Assembly: GCA_002753105.1 (NCBI GenBank)
Contig: PDZT01000005.1
Coordinates: 1 to 53,066, forward strand
Origin: Deltaproteobacteria bacterium YD0425bin50
GTDB taxonomy: Bacteria > Desulfobacterota > Desulfobacteria > Desulfobacterales > YD0425bin50
Reading direction: 5' to 3'
Length of the DNA stretch: 53,066 nt
Below the pieces are notes generated by a model, which made no database searches, was not told the DNA's origin, and worked only from the letters and a program-made list of their open reading frames with translations. How positions within the stretch are numbered: the stretch's first letter is position 1; each line of letters starts with the position of its first letter. This document shows positions 8,594 to 16,486 of the stretch, one piece after another. Position numbers and translations under genes: made by a program.

Positions 8594-10713
8594 AATTTCA
8601 AACCAGCAGTCGCCATAAAACTTCTACCCTCATCTAATAAACCATAGACAAATTGTGCATTGTCAGTTGCCGGATATCGAATTTCATGGTCTAATACATT
8701 AGAAATTTTACATGCCATAAACCATCCAGTGTGTTTAAAGTCATATCGGATATTAAAATCAATCAATTTGTGATCATATGTGTTCAGTTGAAATCTATTT
8801 CCACCCGGAATATCTGGAGGTGGTTTCTGAGGGCGCATATCACCCACATATAAACCACTAAGTGTTAAGGTTAAGTTGTTCCATTGATAGTCAGTCTTGG
8901 CTTTAAATATCAGATGTGGAGAAAAGGGTTGTTTTCTTTCTTTATGAGCGCGTTCAAGCGTTTCCTGATAGGATGTACTTAATTCCATAGATAAATTGGA
9001 CAGCCATTGTCTTGTTACAATTACTTCACCGCCATATGTTACCATCCTACCTGAATTATCCCGAATCGGAATAAAATCCCCTTCATCTTTTTCTTTAAAA
9101 CGGATCACTCCGATATTTTCAATATTGTTTTTATACAAGCTGATACTAATGCTCGTTTTCTGTTGGGTGATTAGGTAATTGAATTCAAGGGTTTCAATTT
9201 CTTCAGGTAAATGCTCAATAATGGTACCTCGTTGCAAATCAAGCAGTGCGATTTCAAGGTCTGAAAAGGGTTTATTCGCTTCTCCATACATTATTTTAAA
9301 AATATGGTGATTATTTTTTGAAAATATTGCAGCAATTCGAGGTATAAAATACACATTTTGATTTGTATTCATGTACTCTTTTATAATCGTTGTTGATTCA
9401 TGAGAAACCATTACAGCATCTGCGTCATATCTTAAATACTGTTCAAAACGTGCACCTGCTATGAATTTGAGTGAATCAATAGGTTTGTAATTGGTCTGGA
9501 TAAACCAAGAACGGGTATCTCGATGAGAAGGTTTATACATAGCATCTAAATAATTACCGCCGAATTCCAATGGGATAGGAAATTTCCCTTTATAGAGGAT
9601 ATTCACATGAGTTTGATAATTGATTCCGGAAATCATATTTAATTCTGGAGTCGGTTTCCAGATCATATCTAATTCGATTTCAAAATTTTTTTCTTTGCCC
9701 TGTCCATTTCCAATAATGCCATATTCGAAAAGTGATGGTGCGTAGGTATCATAAATTTCATACCCATGAAAGTGAGCATAAGTTAATTTCCCATCAAATT
9801 GCAATTGTTCGTACAGGCAATCTCGATAACCGATTTGTGCGGTTGTGATTTTCATACGTTTTGTACTACCCTTGTTAAATGAAAAATCATCGAACATGCC
9901 TTTGATTGAATCATTCAATTGGAAGTCTGTATAAAATCCTTTGTATTCAGCAGAAAAATTGAGATATTTTGATTCTGCATCTAAATCTCCATCAGTGTGC
10001 ATATGAACATCTGGTTGGTACGCTTCTAAAATGGATAGTTGTTCTTCACTTAACATTTTTTTATACGGATGTTTTAAGCCATCAGTCGCAAATAATGAAG
10101 CATTTAAAGTATATTGCAATTCACTGATTTCATTCGATGTCCTTACAAATACGTTGCGCATATTTAAACTACCATATGAACCTGAAAACATGCTTAAGGG
10201 TGCGCCGTATGGAATATCATTGGTAACAATGTTGATTGAACCTAAAAAAGCGCCGCTTCCATAAATTACAGACATTGGGCCACGTACTACTTCAATGCGA
10301 TCAATTGCTTCTATTGGAATTGGTATATCTGTAACTTCTGAATTTGTTAACGCAACGCCATTCACCATGATAATCATATTTTTATCATTTAACAGCCCAC
10401 GAACACCAATAACATTGTCTCTATAGTCATAAATACTATAAAACCCCGGAATATTCCGCATGATCTCTGGTAAAGTTCGGTAGCCATATTTTTCAATATC
10501 TTCTCTAAGTACAATGTAAACACTCGCAGGTATTTCGCTAATTTTTTCAGCCATTTTCCCAGCACTTGTAATTTCAATATCGAGCAGTTCTTCAAGCGAT
10601 AAATCAAAAAGTTGTTCAGTATTCATTTCTAATAATTCTTGCGTTTTTCGTGCTGAAAGAGTAGCACAATTCATTAAGATTGCTATCAGTATAAAAATAA
10701 TTATTATTCTCAT
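8590..10713 (-). CDS. TonB-dependent outer-membrane receptor
   Basis: The 707-residue protein has a signal peptide (about 1-22) and a plug domain at about 45-165 (SAGKMAEKISEIPASVYIV, VIGVRGL, IDRIEVVRGPMSVIYGSGAF, GSINIVT). A 22-strand-type barrel follows and ends in a terminal phenylalanine (TAGLKF), the usual outer-membrane assembly signal. Size and order fit TonB receptors for siderophores, cobalamin or other large ligands; the substrate cannot be read from the sequence. It is the first gene of a run of six minus-strand genes and is translationally coupled to the YfiR-like gene. A candidate sigma-70 promoter lies at 10760-10788. TonB/ExbBD genes are not in the window. Confidence 0.93.
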   Translation of the reverse strand: MRIIIIFILIAILMNCATLSARKTQELLEMNTEQLFDLSLEELLDIEITSAGKMAEKISEIPASVYIVLREDIEKYGYRTLPEIMRNIPGFYSIYDYRDNVIGVRGLLNDKNMIIMVNGVALTNSEVTDIPIPIEAIDRIEVVRGPMSVIYGSGAFLGSINIVTNDIPYGAPLSMFSGSYGSLNMRNVFVRTSNEISELQYTLNASLFATDGLKHPYKKMLSEEQLSILEAYQPDVHMHTDGDLDAESKYLNFSAEYKGFYTDFQLNDSIKGMFDDFSFNKGSTKRMKITTAQIGYRDCLYEQLQFDGKLTYAHFHGYEIYDTYAPSLFEYGIIGNGQGKEKNFEIELDMIWKPTPELNMISGINYQTHVNILYKGKFPIPLEFGGNYLDAMYKPSHRDTRSWFIQTNYKPIDSLKFIAGARFEQYLRYDADAVMVSHESTTIIKEYMNTNQNVYFIPRIAAIFSKNNHHIFKIMYGEANKPFSDLEIALLDLQRGTIIEHLPEEIETLEFNYLITQQKTSISISLYKNNIENIGVIRFKEKDEGDFIPIRDNSGRMVTYGGEVIVTRQWLSNLSMELSTSYQETLERAHKERKQPFSPHLIFKAKTDYQWNNLTLTLSGLYVGDMRPQKPPPDIPGGNRFQLNTYDHKLIDFNIRYDFKHTGWFMACKISNVLDHEIRYPATDNAQFVYGLLDEGRSFMATAGLKF

Positions 10714-10759
10714 TGTCTTACCTTCAAGCCATTTTCAAATTCAGAAAAGATATTGTTTG

Positions 10760-10788
10760 CTAATACACGAGTATGAAAGTGGATTCAA
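10760..10788 (-). promoter_or_regulatory. Candidate sigma-70 promoter for TonB-receptor operon
   Basis: On the minus strand TTGAAT (10788-10783) and TATTAG (10765-10760) are separated by exactly 17 bp, about 47 bp upstream of the start codon. The -35 matches four or five of six consensus positions. In such AT-rich DNA similar matches occur by chance, so this is a candidate only. Confidence 0.4.
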
Positions 10789-10953
10789 GAAAGATATTCA
10801 ACATAAAGAATTATCCCTTCTTTTTAAAAAAGTAATACAACGTCACGCTGACCTGTTTGGATTTTTAACAAACTGTCATTATTTTTTACACCTATAAAGA
10901 GTTCTTTTTACATGAACATCTTTGCCTGAATATCGATTATTCTTCTTGATTAC

Positions 10954-10970
10954 TTGGCATTGTTCTTGAT
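10954..10970 (+). promoter_or_regulatory. Candidate sigma-54 promoter for hydrogenase operon
   Basis: The sequence TTGGCATTGTTCTTGAT keeps the -24 GG and a 10-bp gap to the -12 dinucleotide, as in the sigma-54 consensus (TGGCAC-N5-TTGC), but has GA instead of GC at -12. It lies 62 bp upstream of the flavoprotein start. Hydrogenase operons are often sigma-54 controlled, which makes the match plausible. No enhancer-binding regulator gene is in the window. Confidence 0.35.
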
Positions 10971-11031
10971 ACAGAAAATAATGTTTGAACTAATGTTGTG
11001 ATCATTGACCTTAATTAAGGGAGGCTTTAGC

Positions 11032-12834
11032 ATGTGGGCTGTAACCAATTTTACAAGCGCAACTGTAGAACCCGCCATTAAGCAGTTTGTCCCACCTTGC
11101 CAGGCACAATGTCCAATTAATGAAGACATACAACGCACAAATATCCTGATTTCATTATTACCGGATGATATGGAAAAAGCAAAGGTGCCGATTCTTGCAA
11201 TCGGTGATTATCTATTTGAACGAAATCCATTATTTACGGTATGCGGATATGTTTGTGGGTTGTGTGAGTTAGCATGTAATTATCGGGCAAAAGGAGGCGC
11301 AATCCGTCGAAGGCTGTTAAAGCGGTTTATCTCAGATATATATACAGATTATCTGTATGAAAAGGAAGAGTATAACATTCCTAAGCATAAACAAAACATA
11401 GCTATTGTGGGAGGTGGGCCTGCGGGACTCTTCTGTGCATTTTATTTAAGCAAACGCGGTTATCGGGTAACTATTTTTGAACAATCCGAACGTCTTGGAG
11501 GGGCATTATGGCTTATTCCACGCTATCGATTACCAGAAAAAGTATTAACCTACGCGATTGATAACCTGATTCGGATAGCTGGAATTGATGTCAAATTTGG
11601 AGTGAATGTCAGTGAAGGCAAGCATACACTCGATAAAATTTTAAATCAAGGATATGATGCGATTTTTATTGCCAAAGGCACACCAAGTCCTCGTACACTT
11701 GTTTTTAATGGTGAAGAAGTAGCCAATCAAAATTTATCTGGCATTATGTACGGCCATACATTTTTATATGAAGTGAGCCATGGGAATATTAAACCGGATT
11801 ATTTTGTAGGTAAAAAAGTATTTGTGGTTGGAGGGGGTAATGTTGCATTTGATGCGGCTCGAACCGCAAGACGGCTTGGAGGTGAAACGACCATCATTTG
11901 TTTGGAATGTGAGGATCGATCATCAGAAGATGCCATTCCAGCAGACTCTGATGAAGTTCGAGGGGCATGGCAGGAAGGTGTGAAGATTTTTTATTCACGA
12001 GGTGTAAGTAAAATTTTTGGACAAAGCGAACGATTAACCAAAATTGAATCCCCAAAATGCACCAAAGTATATGATGCGAAAAAAGGATTTAATCCTCAAT
12101 TTGACTTATCGGACTGTCTATATTTAAAAGCTGATGTATTAATTATTACTGTTGGACAAGGGCCTGATAAACATTCGTTACATACTGACAATTTACTTGA
12201 TGAAAAAGGCAGGCTTGTGATTGATCCTCTTACCCTTCAGAGTTTAAAGCGACCGCAGGTATTTATTGGAGGAGATTTACGAAAAGTTGGATTTATGGTA
12301 GATGCCATGCGTGATGGTATCATGTCAGCCGAATCGATTGTTCGGTATCTGAATGATCAGGATATTCACGAAGGCCGCCGAAAAGTTTTTGAAACCATTG
12401 ATATCCCATTAAAACGTTCATATTTAGGTGAGCCTGAAGTGCTTTGGATTCCTCCTGAAAAACGAATGCATTTTCAATTGTATGAAAGAGGATTTAGTTT
12501 ATATGAAGCTATTGAAGAAGCCAGAAGGTGTTTGTACTGCGGTCCCTGTGTATCTTGTAAAGCCTGCGTGGTTGCAGGTATCCAGACTTCATTACCATTA
12601 GTTGAACTGAATACATCAAAATGTAGTGGATGCGGAATTTGTGTATCCGCTTGTTTTTATTCTGCTGCACAGATTAAGGATATGGGAGACCGGTTAGTCT
12701 CATATACAGACACATTTCGATGTAAAGCCTGTGGGATGTGCGTCATCGCCTGTCCTTCCAATGCACGAAAATTGTTAGGCGATGAAGCCACGGATCGTGT
12801 AGAAGCTGTTTGTAATTCCTTAACCCACATATAG
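11032..12834 (+). CDS. GltD-like NAD(P)H/FAD oxidoreductase with ferredoxin-type domains
   Basis: The 600-residue protein starts at the ATG at 11032, chosen for its Shine-Dalgarno AAGGGAGG; a TTG further up (11005) lacks one. An N-terminal Cys-rich domain (CQAQCP; CGYVCGLCELAC) is of the kind that holds 4Fe-4S clusters in glutamate synthase small subunit. Two Rossmann folds follow: VGGGPAGLFCAFYL near 125 for FAD and VVGGGNVAFDAARTARRL near 265 for NAD(P)H. The C-terminus has CxxC-rich segments (CLYCGPCVSCKAC; CSGCGICVSAC; CKACGMCVIACP) for further 4Fe-4S clusters. It heads the hydrogenase operon and ends 8 bp before the MvhD-like gene, so it probably exchanges electrons between the hydrogenase and NAD(P)H or ferredoxin. 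A true GltD role is unlikely because no GltB is nearby. Confidence 0.88.
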   Translation: MWAVTNFTSATVEPAIKQFVPPCQAQCPINEDIQRTNILISLLPDDMEKAKVPILAIGDYLFERNPLFTVCGYVCGLCELACNYRAKGGAIRRRLLKRFISDIYTDYLYEKEEYNIPKHKQNIAIVGGGPAGLFCAFYLSKRGYRVTIFEQSERLGGALWLIPRYRLPEKVLTYAIDNLIRIAGIDVKFGVNVSEGKHTLDKILNQGYDAIFIAKGTPSPRTLVFNGEEVANQNLSGIMYGHTFLYEVSHGNIKPDYFVGKKVFVVGGGNVAFDAARTARRLGGETTIICLECEDRSSEDAIPADSDEVRGAWQEGVKIFYSRGVSKIFGQSERLTKIESPKCTKVYDAKKGFNPQFDLSDCLYLKADVLIITVGQGPDKHSLHTDNLLDEKGRLVIDPLTLQSLKRPQVFIGGDLRKVGFMVDAMRDGIMSAESIVRYLNDQDIHEGRRKVFETIDIPLKRSYLGEPEVLWIPPEKRMHFQLYERGFSLYEAIEEARRCLYCGPCVSCKACVVAGIQTSLPLVELNTSKCSGCGICVSACFYSAAQIKDMGDRLVSYTDTFRCKACGMCVIACPSNARKLLGDEATDRVEAVCNSLTHI

Positions 12835-12842
12835 GAGTTTTT

Positions 12843-13277
12843 ATGTCAGCCTATCAACCTAAAATCGTATGTTTTTCTTGTAACTTTGGTTGGGGATATT
12901 TATCCAATAAATCAGAGTTAATGCAGAAAATTCAAAACTGGATACCCATTACATGTACGGCAAAAATTGATCCTCTATTTATATTTCAGGCATTTGCCAA
13001 AGGTGCGGATGGGGTGTTGATTCTTGCCTGTCCAGAAACTCAATGTCATTATGAAGATGGGGAATTCAGGACTGAAAAAATGGTATTGCTTTTACAGAAT
13101 GTCATTGAAGCTTTTGGTATTCAACGTGAACGCGTACAAATCATGTTTGCACGAGACCCTGAGGGGCATGATATTTCAAATTTGGTTGAACGAATGCGAA
13201 ATAAAATTAATGCATTAGGGCCACTACCCAAAGATATTAAAGGGAAGGGAGAATATACATATGGCCAAAAAGCCTAA
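12843..13277 (+). CDS. MvhD-like hydrogenase iron-sulfur subunit
   Basis: The 144-residue protein matches the MvhD/FlxD pattern: an early cysteine pair (CFSCNFGWGY), TCTAKIDPLFIFQAFAKGADGVLILAC near 39-65, CHYEDGEFRTEKM near 70-82 and a C-terminal LVERMRNKI helix. Members of this family hold a 2Fe-2S cluster and carry electrons between Mvh hydrogenase and HdrA-type flavoproteins. A ribosome site (AGGAG) precedes the start. Its end overlaps the small-subunit gene by 17 bp. Here it lies between a GltD-like flavoprotein and the hydrogenase, so its electron partner is likely that flavoprotein, which is inferred from gene order. Confidence 0.87.
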   Translation: MSAYQPKIVCFSCNFGWGYLSNKSELMQKIQNWIPITCTAKIDPLFIFQAFAKGADGVLILACPETQCHYEDGEFRTEKMVLLLQNVIEAFGIQRERVQIMFARDPEGHDISNLVERMRNKINALGPLPKDIKGKGEYTYGQKA

Positions 13278-14241
13278 AATAGCTATTTTGTGGCTGTCAG
13301 CATGTGCAGGTTGTGACGAGGCCATTGTGGACTTAAATGAATCGCTTCTTAAAACCTTAGAGCCTGTTGATATTGTACTCTGGCCAGTTGCTATGGACTA
13401 TAAATACAGCCACATTCATGCATTAAATGATAAAGAAATTTTGTTAAGCGTCATCAGTGGTGCTATTCGAAATTCAGAACAGGAAGAACTTGCACATCTG
13501 CTTGCTAAAAAATCGAAAATGATTTTCGCATTTGGTACATGTGCTTGTTACGGCGGTTCTGCTGGGCTTGCAAATTTTTGCAGCAAAGAAGAAATCATGA
13601 ATTGGGTCTATAAAGATGCGCCAACTGTAGTTAATCCTTCAGGACAAATACCTCAACCCAAAACACGAATCAATGAAAATATTGAGTTAACATTGCCGGA
13701 ATTTTATGAACAGGTTTATGCATTAGACCAAATTATTGATGTAGATTTTTATTTGCCCGGATGTCCCCCGCCACCAGATTTAATAATCAATGCAGTTCAG
13801 CACTTTCTATCGGGTGATTTACCACCCAAAGGTTCAAAATTGGCTTCCCGGACTGCACTTTGTGAAGTCTGTCCCAGAAATCATACCAAACCACCCCGAT
13901 TAGAAATTAAAGAAATCAAACGAGTACATGAATATGAAGCGGACCCGGATCGTTGTTTTTTGGCACAGGGTATTTTGTGTCTTGGGCCAATGACACGAAG
14001 TGGATGCGGAGAAACCTGTATTTCAGTGAATACACCATGTAGAGGTTGTTTTGGTCCTTTACCCGGTGTTTTGGATGCAGGAGCAAAAGGCATATCCATG
14101 CTAGCATGTATTCTTAAAGCTGGACAGTCAAGAAATCCAAAAAAATTGATGAATTCACTTGTTGACCCTGCAGGATACTTTTATCGATTTACCCAACCAG
14201 TATCCATTTTAAATCAGAAATGGAGACGCAGCAATGACTAA
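13261..14241 (+). CDS. [NiFe]-hydrogenase small subunit, Mvh/F420-nonreducing type
   Basis: The 326-residue protein carries the proximal-cluster signature near the N-terminus (WLSACAGCDEA), FGTCACYGGSAG near 92-103 and the LPGCPPPPDLI motif near 162-172. Further cysteines for the medial and distal clusters follow (CEVCPRNH; CFLAQGILCLGPMTRSGCG; CRGCFGPLPG). There is no twin-arginine signal, so the enzyme is cytoplasmic, as expected for group 3 hydrogenases. The gene overlaps both neighbours (17 bp upstream, 8 bp downstream), which fits stoichiometric production with the MvhD-like and large subunits. It passes electrons from the active site to the MvhD-like protein. Confidence 0.93.
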   Translation: MAKKPKIAILWLSACAGCDEAIVDLNESLLKTLEPVDIVLWPVAMDYKYSHIHALNDKEILLSVISGAIRNSEQEELAHLLAKKSKMIFAFGTCACYGGSAGLANFCSKEEIMNWVYKDAPTVVNPSGQIPQPKTRINENIELTLPEFYEQVYALDQIIDVDFYLPGCPPPPDLIINAVQHFLSGDLPPKGSKLASRTALCEVCPRNHTKPPRLEIKEIKRVHEYEADPDRCFLAQGILCLGPMTRSGCGETCISVNTPCRGCFGPLPGVLDAGAKGISMLACILKAGQSRNPKKLMNSLVDPAGYFYRFTQPVSILNQKWRRSND

Positions 14242-15697
14242 ACAAATCACAATTAATCCAATTACTCGATTAGAAGGTCACGGAAAGATTGAAATTTTTT
14301 TAAATGACCAAGGAGACGTTGATCAAGCCTTTTGGCAAGTAGTTGAATTAAGAGGCTTTGAAACATTTTGTCTTGGACGACCTGCTGAGGAAATGACACG
14401 TATTGTTGGAAACATATGCGGTGTTTGTCCCTCAGCACATCATATGGCTTCTACTAAGGCATTGGATCAAGTCTTTGGAGTTGAACCTACGGCTACTGCC
14501 AAGATTATTCGGCAGCTCGAATTTAATGCGTTTTATATTGAAGACCATTACATCCATTTTTTCTTTCTTGCAGCTCCAGATTTTGTTTTAGGTCCGGATG
14601 CAGATCCGAGCATTCGCAATATTCTCGGTTTGATAGACAAGGTTGGGAAAGAAATTGGATCAAAGGTGATTGAAGTTCGTAAACGAAATCGTCAAATCAT
14701 CAAGCATCTTTTTAGTAAAGCACCGCATCCAGAAGGAGGACTCCCCGGAGGTGTGCCAAGAGGATTTACTGAGCAGGACAGAATTTGGGTAAAAGAAACG
14801 GCTGACTATTCAGTTGAATTTGCCAAATTTGCGTTACAGCTTTTTAAAACTGTTGTGTTAAGCAATAAGCAATATGAACAGTTGATCTTTAATGATGCGT
14901 ATAAACTGAATACGCATTATATGGCTTTAGTGGATGAGAATCATCAGGTTAATTTCTACGAAGGCAAAGTCAAAGTGATTGATAGTAAAGGAAACACTTA
15001 CGCTTTTTTTGATCCTGAAGACTATATCAAATATATTGGCGAATGGGTTGAACCATGGACATATGTTAAGCTGACGCATTTGAGACCTATGGGATGGCAA
15101 GGCTTACAGGATGGACCGCAATCTTCGCTTTATACAGTAGGACCGTTGGCAAAATTGAATGTAGCTGATCGTATGGCAACCCCATTAGCTCAGGAAGCGT
15201 ATGAAGAAATGTATGAAACCTTAGGCGAAAAACCAGCGCATAATATTCTTGCCATGCATTGGGCAAGGTTAATTTGTGCATTGCAAGCGGCAGAACATAA
15301 TCAACAATTGGCCAATGATCCGTATTTGACGAGCAAAGACATACGAAATATGAATCTGCGGTTAAAGAAAGAAGGTGTGGGTTGTGTTGAAGCGCCGAGA
15401 GGCACATTATTTCATCATTATAAAACGGATGATGCTGGAATGTTAACAATGGTGAATTTAATTGTTGCAACCCAGCATAATGCTGCGCCCATATGTTTAT
15501 CTGTAAAAAAAGCGGCTCAAGCATTTATCAAAGGATCAGAAGTTAAAGAAGGCTTATTAAATATGGTGGAAATGGCCTTTAGAGCATACGATCCTTGCCT
15601 TGCATGTGCAACTCACGCAGTCAATGGACGAATACCTCTTGTGGTCAATATTCGTAACCCACAAGGAAATATTCTTCACCAACTACAAAACACATAA
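14234..15697 (+). CDS. [NiFe]-hydrogenase large subunit, Mvh type
   Basis: The 487-residue protein has both nickel-binding motifs. The N-terminal one is ITRLEGHGKIEIF followed by GNICGVCPSAHH (first cysteine pair near 60). The C-terminal one is DPCLACATH near 464-472, followed by a 15-residue tail starting AVNG that a maturation protease normally removes after the His. All four cysteine ligands are present and there is no in-frame TGA suggestive of selenocysteine. It catalyses reversible H2 oxidation. The adjacent protease gene presumably processes its tail. The hypABCDEF accessory genes are not in this window. Confidence 0.95.
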   Translation: MTKQITINPITRLEGHGKIEIFLNDQGDVDQAFWQVVELRGFETFCLGRPAEEMTRIVGNICGVCPSAHHMASTKALDQVFGVEPTATAKIIRQLEFNAFYIEDHYIHFFFLAAPDFVLGPDADPSIRNILGLIDKVGKEIGSKVIEVRKRNRQIIKHLFSKAPHPEGGLPGGVPRGFTEQDRIWVKETADYSVEFAKFALQLFKTVVLSNKQYEQLIFNDAYKLNTHYMALVDENHQVNFYEGKVKVIDSKGNTYAFFDPEDYIKYIGEWVEPWTYVKLTHLRPMGWQGLQDGPQSSLYTVGPLAKLNVADRMATPLAQEAYEEMYETLGEKPAHNILAMHWARLICALQAAEHNQQLANDPYLTSKDIRNMNLRLKKEGVGCVEAPRGTLFHHYKTDDAGMLTMVNLIVATQHNAAPICLSVKKAAQAFIKGSEVKEGLLNMVEMAFRAYDPCLACATHAVNGRIPLVVNIRNPQGNILHQLQNT

Positions 15698-15764
15698 ACC
15701 CAATGGGGAAGGATATTTTTAATGACTTCCCCCTCATTTTATCAGAACGAATAGATACACTATA

Positions 15765-16235
15765 ATGAAGGTACTGCTTCTAGGTTTAGGAAATCCCATG
15801 CTTTCAGATGATGGCGTTGGGATTTATCTCGCCAAATCCATCCAAAAAAAACTCACCGATATCGATGTTCAAACCACATTATTAGCAGGTTTAAATCTCT
15901 TAGATTTGATTGTTGGATATGATGTGTTGTTTGTGGTAGATGCCAGCTTTGCTTCAGATGAAAACAACATTGGCAAATTAAGAACTTACGGGCAGGGAAA
16001 TACGCCTGTTCATTTGTTTTCATCTCATGGGTTCGATTTTTTTGAAATTGTTGAGCTTGGGAATTCATTAAAACTAAATATGCCTAAATTGGGCGCAATT
16101 TATGGAATTGAAATCTCAAAACAGCTATGCTTTTCAACTACATTCTCTGATGTAATCAGTGAACAGATACTTGAATTGGAAAATCAAATTATTTCAGATA
16201 TTCAAGATCGTATTTCAAGTTTTCAAACTACATAA
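15765..16235 (+). CDS. Hydrogenase maturation protease (M52 family)
   Basis: The 156-residue protein has the family N-terminus LLGLGNPMLSDDGVGIYL, with the nickel-sensing acidic residue in SDDGVG, then VVDASFASDE near 58-67 with the second acidic residue, and SHGFDFFEIVELG with the conserved His near 86. HyaD/HycI-type proteases trim the C-terminal tail of the large subunit once nickel is inserted. The gene follows the large-subunit gene after 67 bp on the same strand, which fits a dedicated protease. It is followed by a palindromic repeat element that could end the operon. Confidence 0.92.
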   Translation: MKVLLLGLGNPMLSDDGVGIYLAKSIQKKLTDIDVQTTLLAGLNLLDLIVGYDVLFVVDASFASDENNIGKLRTYGQGNTPVHLFSSHGFDFFEIVELGNSLKLNMPKLGAIYGIEISKQLCFSTTFSDVISEQILELENQIISDIQDRISSFQTT

Positions 16236-16327
16236 TTTTACATATAAATAACCTGTTATTTTGCTATTATTCAGCAAAAAAATCAAATCATCAATTATTC
16301 TATTGATTTTATATAGTAGATTAATAT

Positions 16328-16468
16328 ATTCATTACCCCGTTAATACATATAGACTTTCAGATAAATAATTTCACGGCGTTATCGGTCGGAGATATACTA
16401 AAATGTATTATCTCCTCCCTCTATCCTTGTGAAATGAATTATCTGAAAGTTTATAGAGGTAATGAATT
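16328..16468. repeat. Imperfect palindromic dispersed repeat, copy A
   Basis: This 141-bp intergenic element has long inverted arms: ATTCATTACC (16328-16337) against GGTAATGAAT (16459-16468), CTTTCAGATAA against TTATCTGAAAG, and TTTCAC against GTGAAA. Inside is GCGTTATCGGTCG, a small GGAGATA/TATCTCC hairpin, and TCCTCCCT followed by CCTTG. The same core recurs at 35740-35846 with different but still complementary stem sequences. It lies between the hydrogenase protease gene and the first transporter gene and may act as an RNA hairpin, terminator or mobile REP/MITE-like unit. Confidence 0.75.
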
Positions 16469-16486
16469 TTTTTAAGGGAAGTTGAA

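Larger units (their letters stand above)
10714..11031. other. Divergent intergenic region, TonB receptor / hydrogenase operon
   Basis: These 318 bp separate the divergent TonB-receptor and hydrogenase operons and contain no convincing open frame. They hold a sigma-70-like promoter facing left and a sigma-54-like motif facing right, both listed separately. A strong ribosome site (AAGGGAGG at 11017-11024) precedes the flavoprotein start. The remainder is AT-rich, with no clear hairpin or riboswitch-like structure. Confidence 0.6.

Noticed and set aside
15087..15524. 145-residue minus-strand open frame opposite the hydrogenase large subunit
   Set aside because: It is antisense to a gene with clear catalytic motifs, and its composition looks like a mirror of that coding sequence.
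15600..15630. Possible selenocysteine in the hydrogenase large subunit
   Set aside because: The C-terminal motif has ordinary Cys codons (TGC, TGT) at the nickel ligands and no in-frame TGA.
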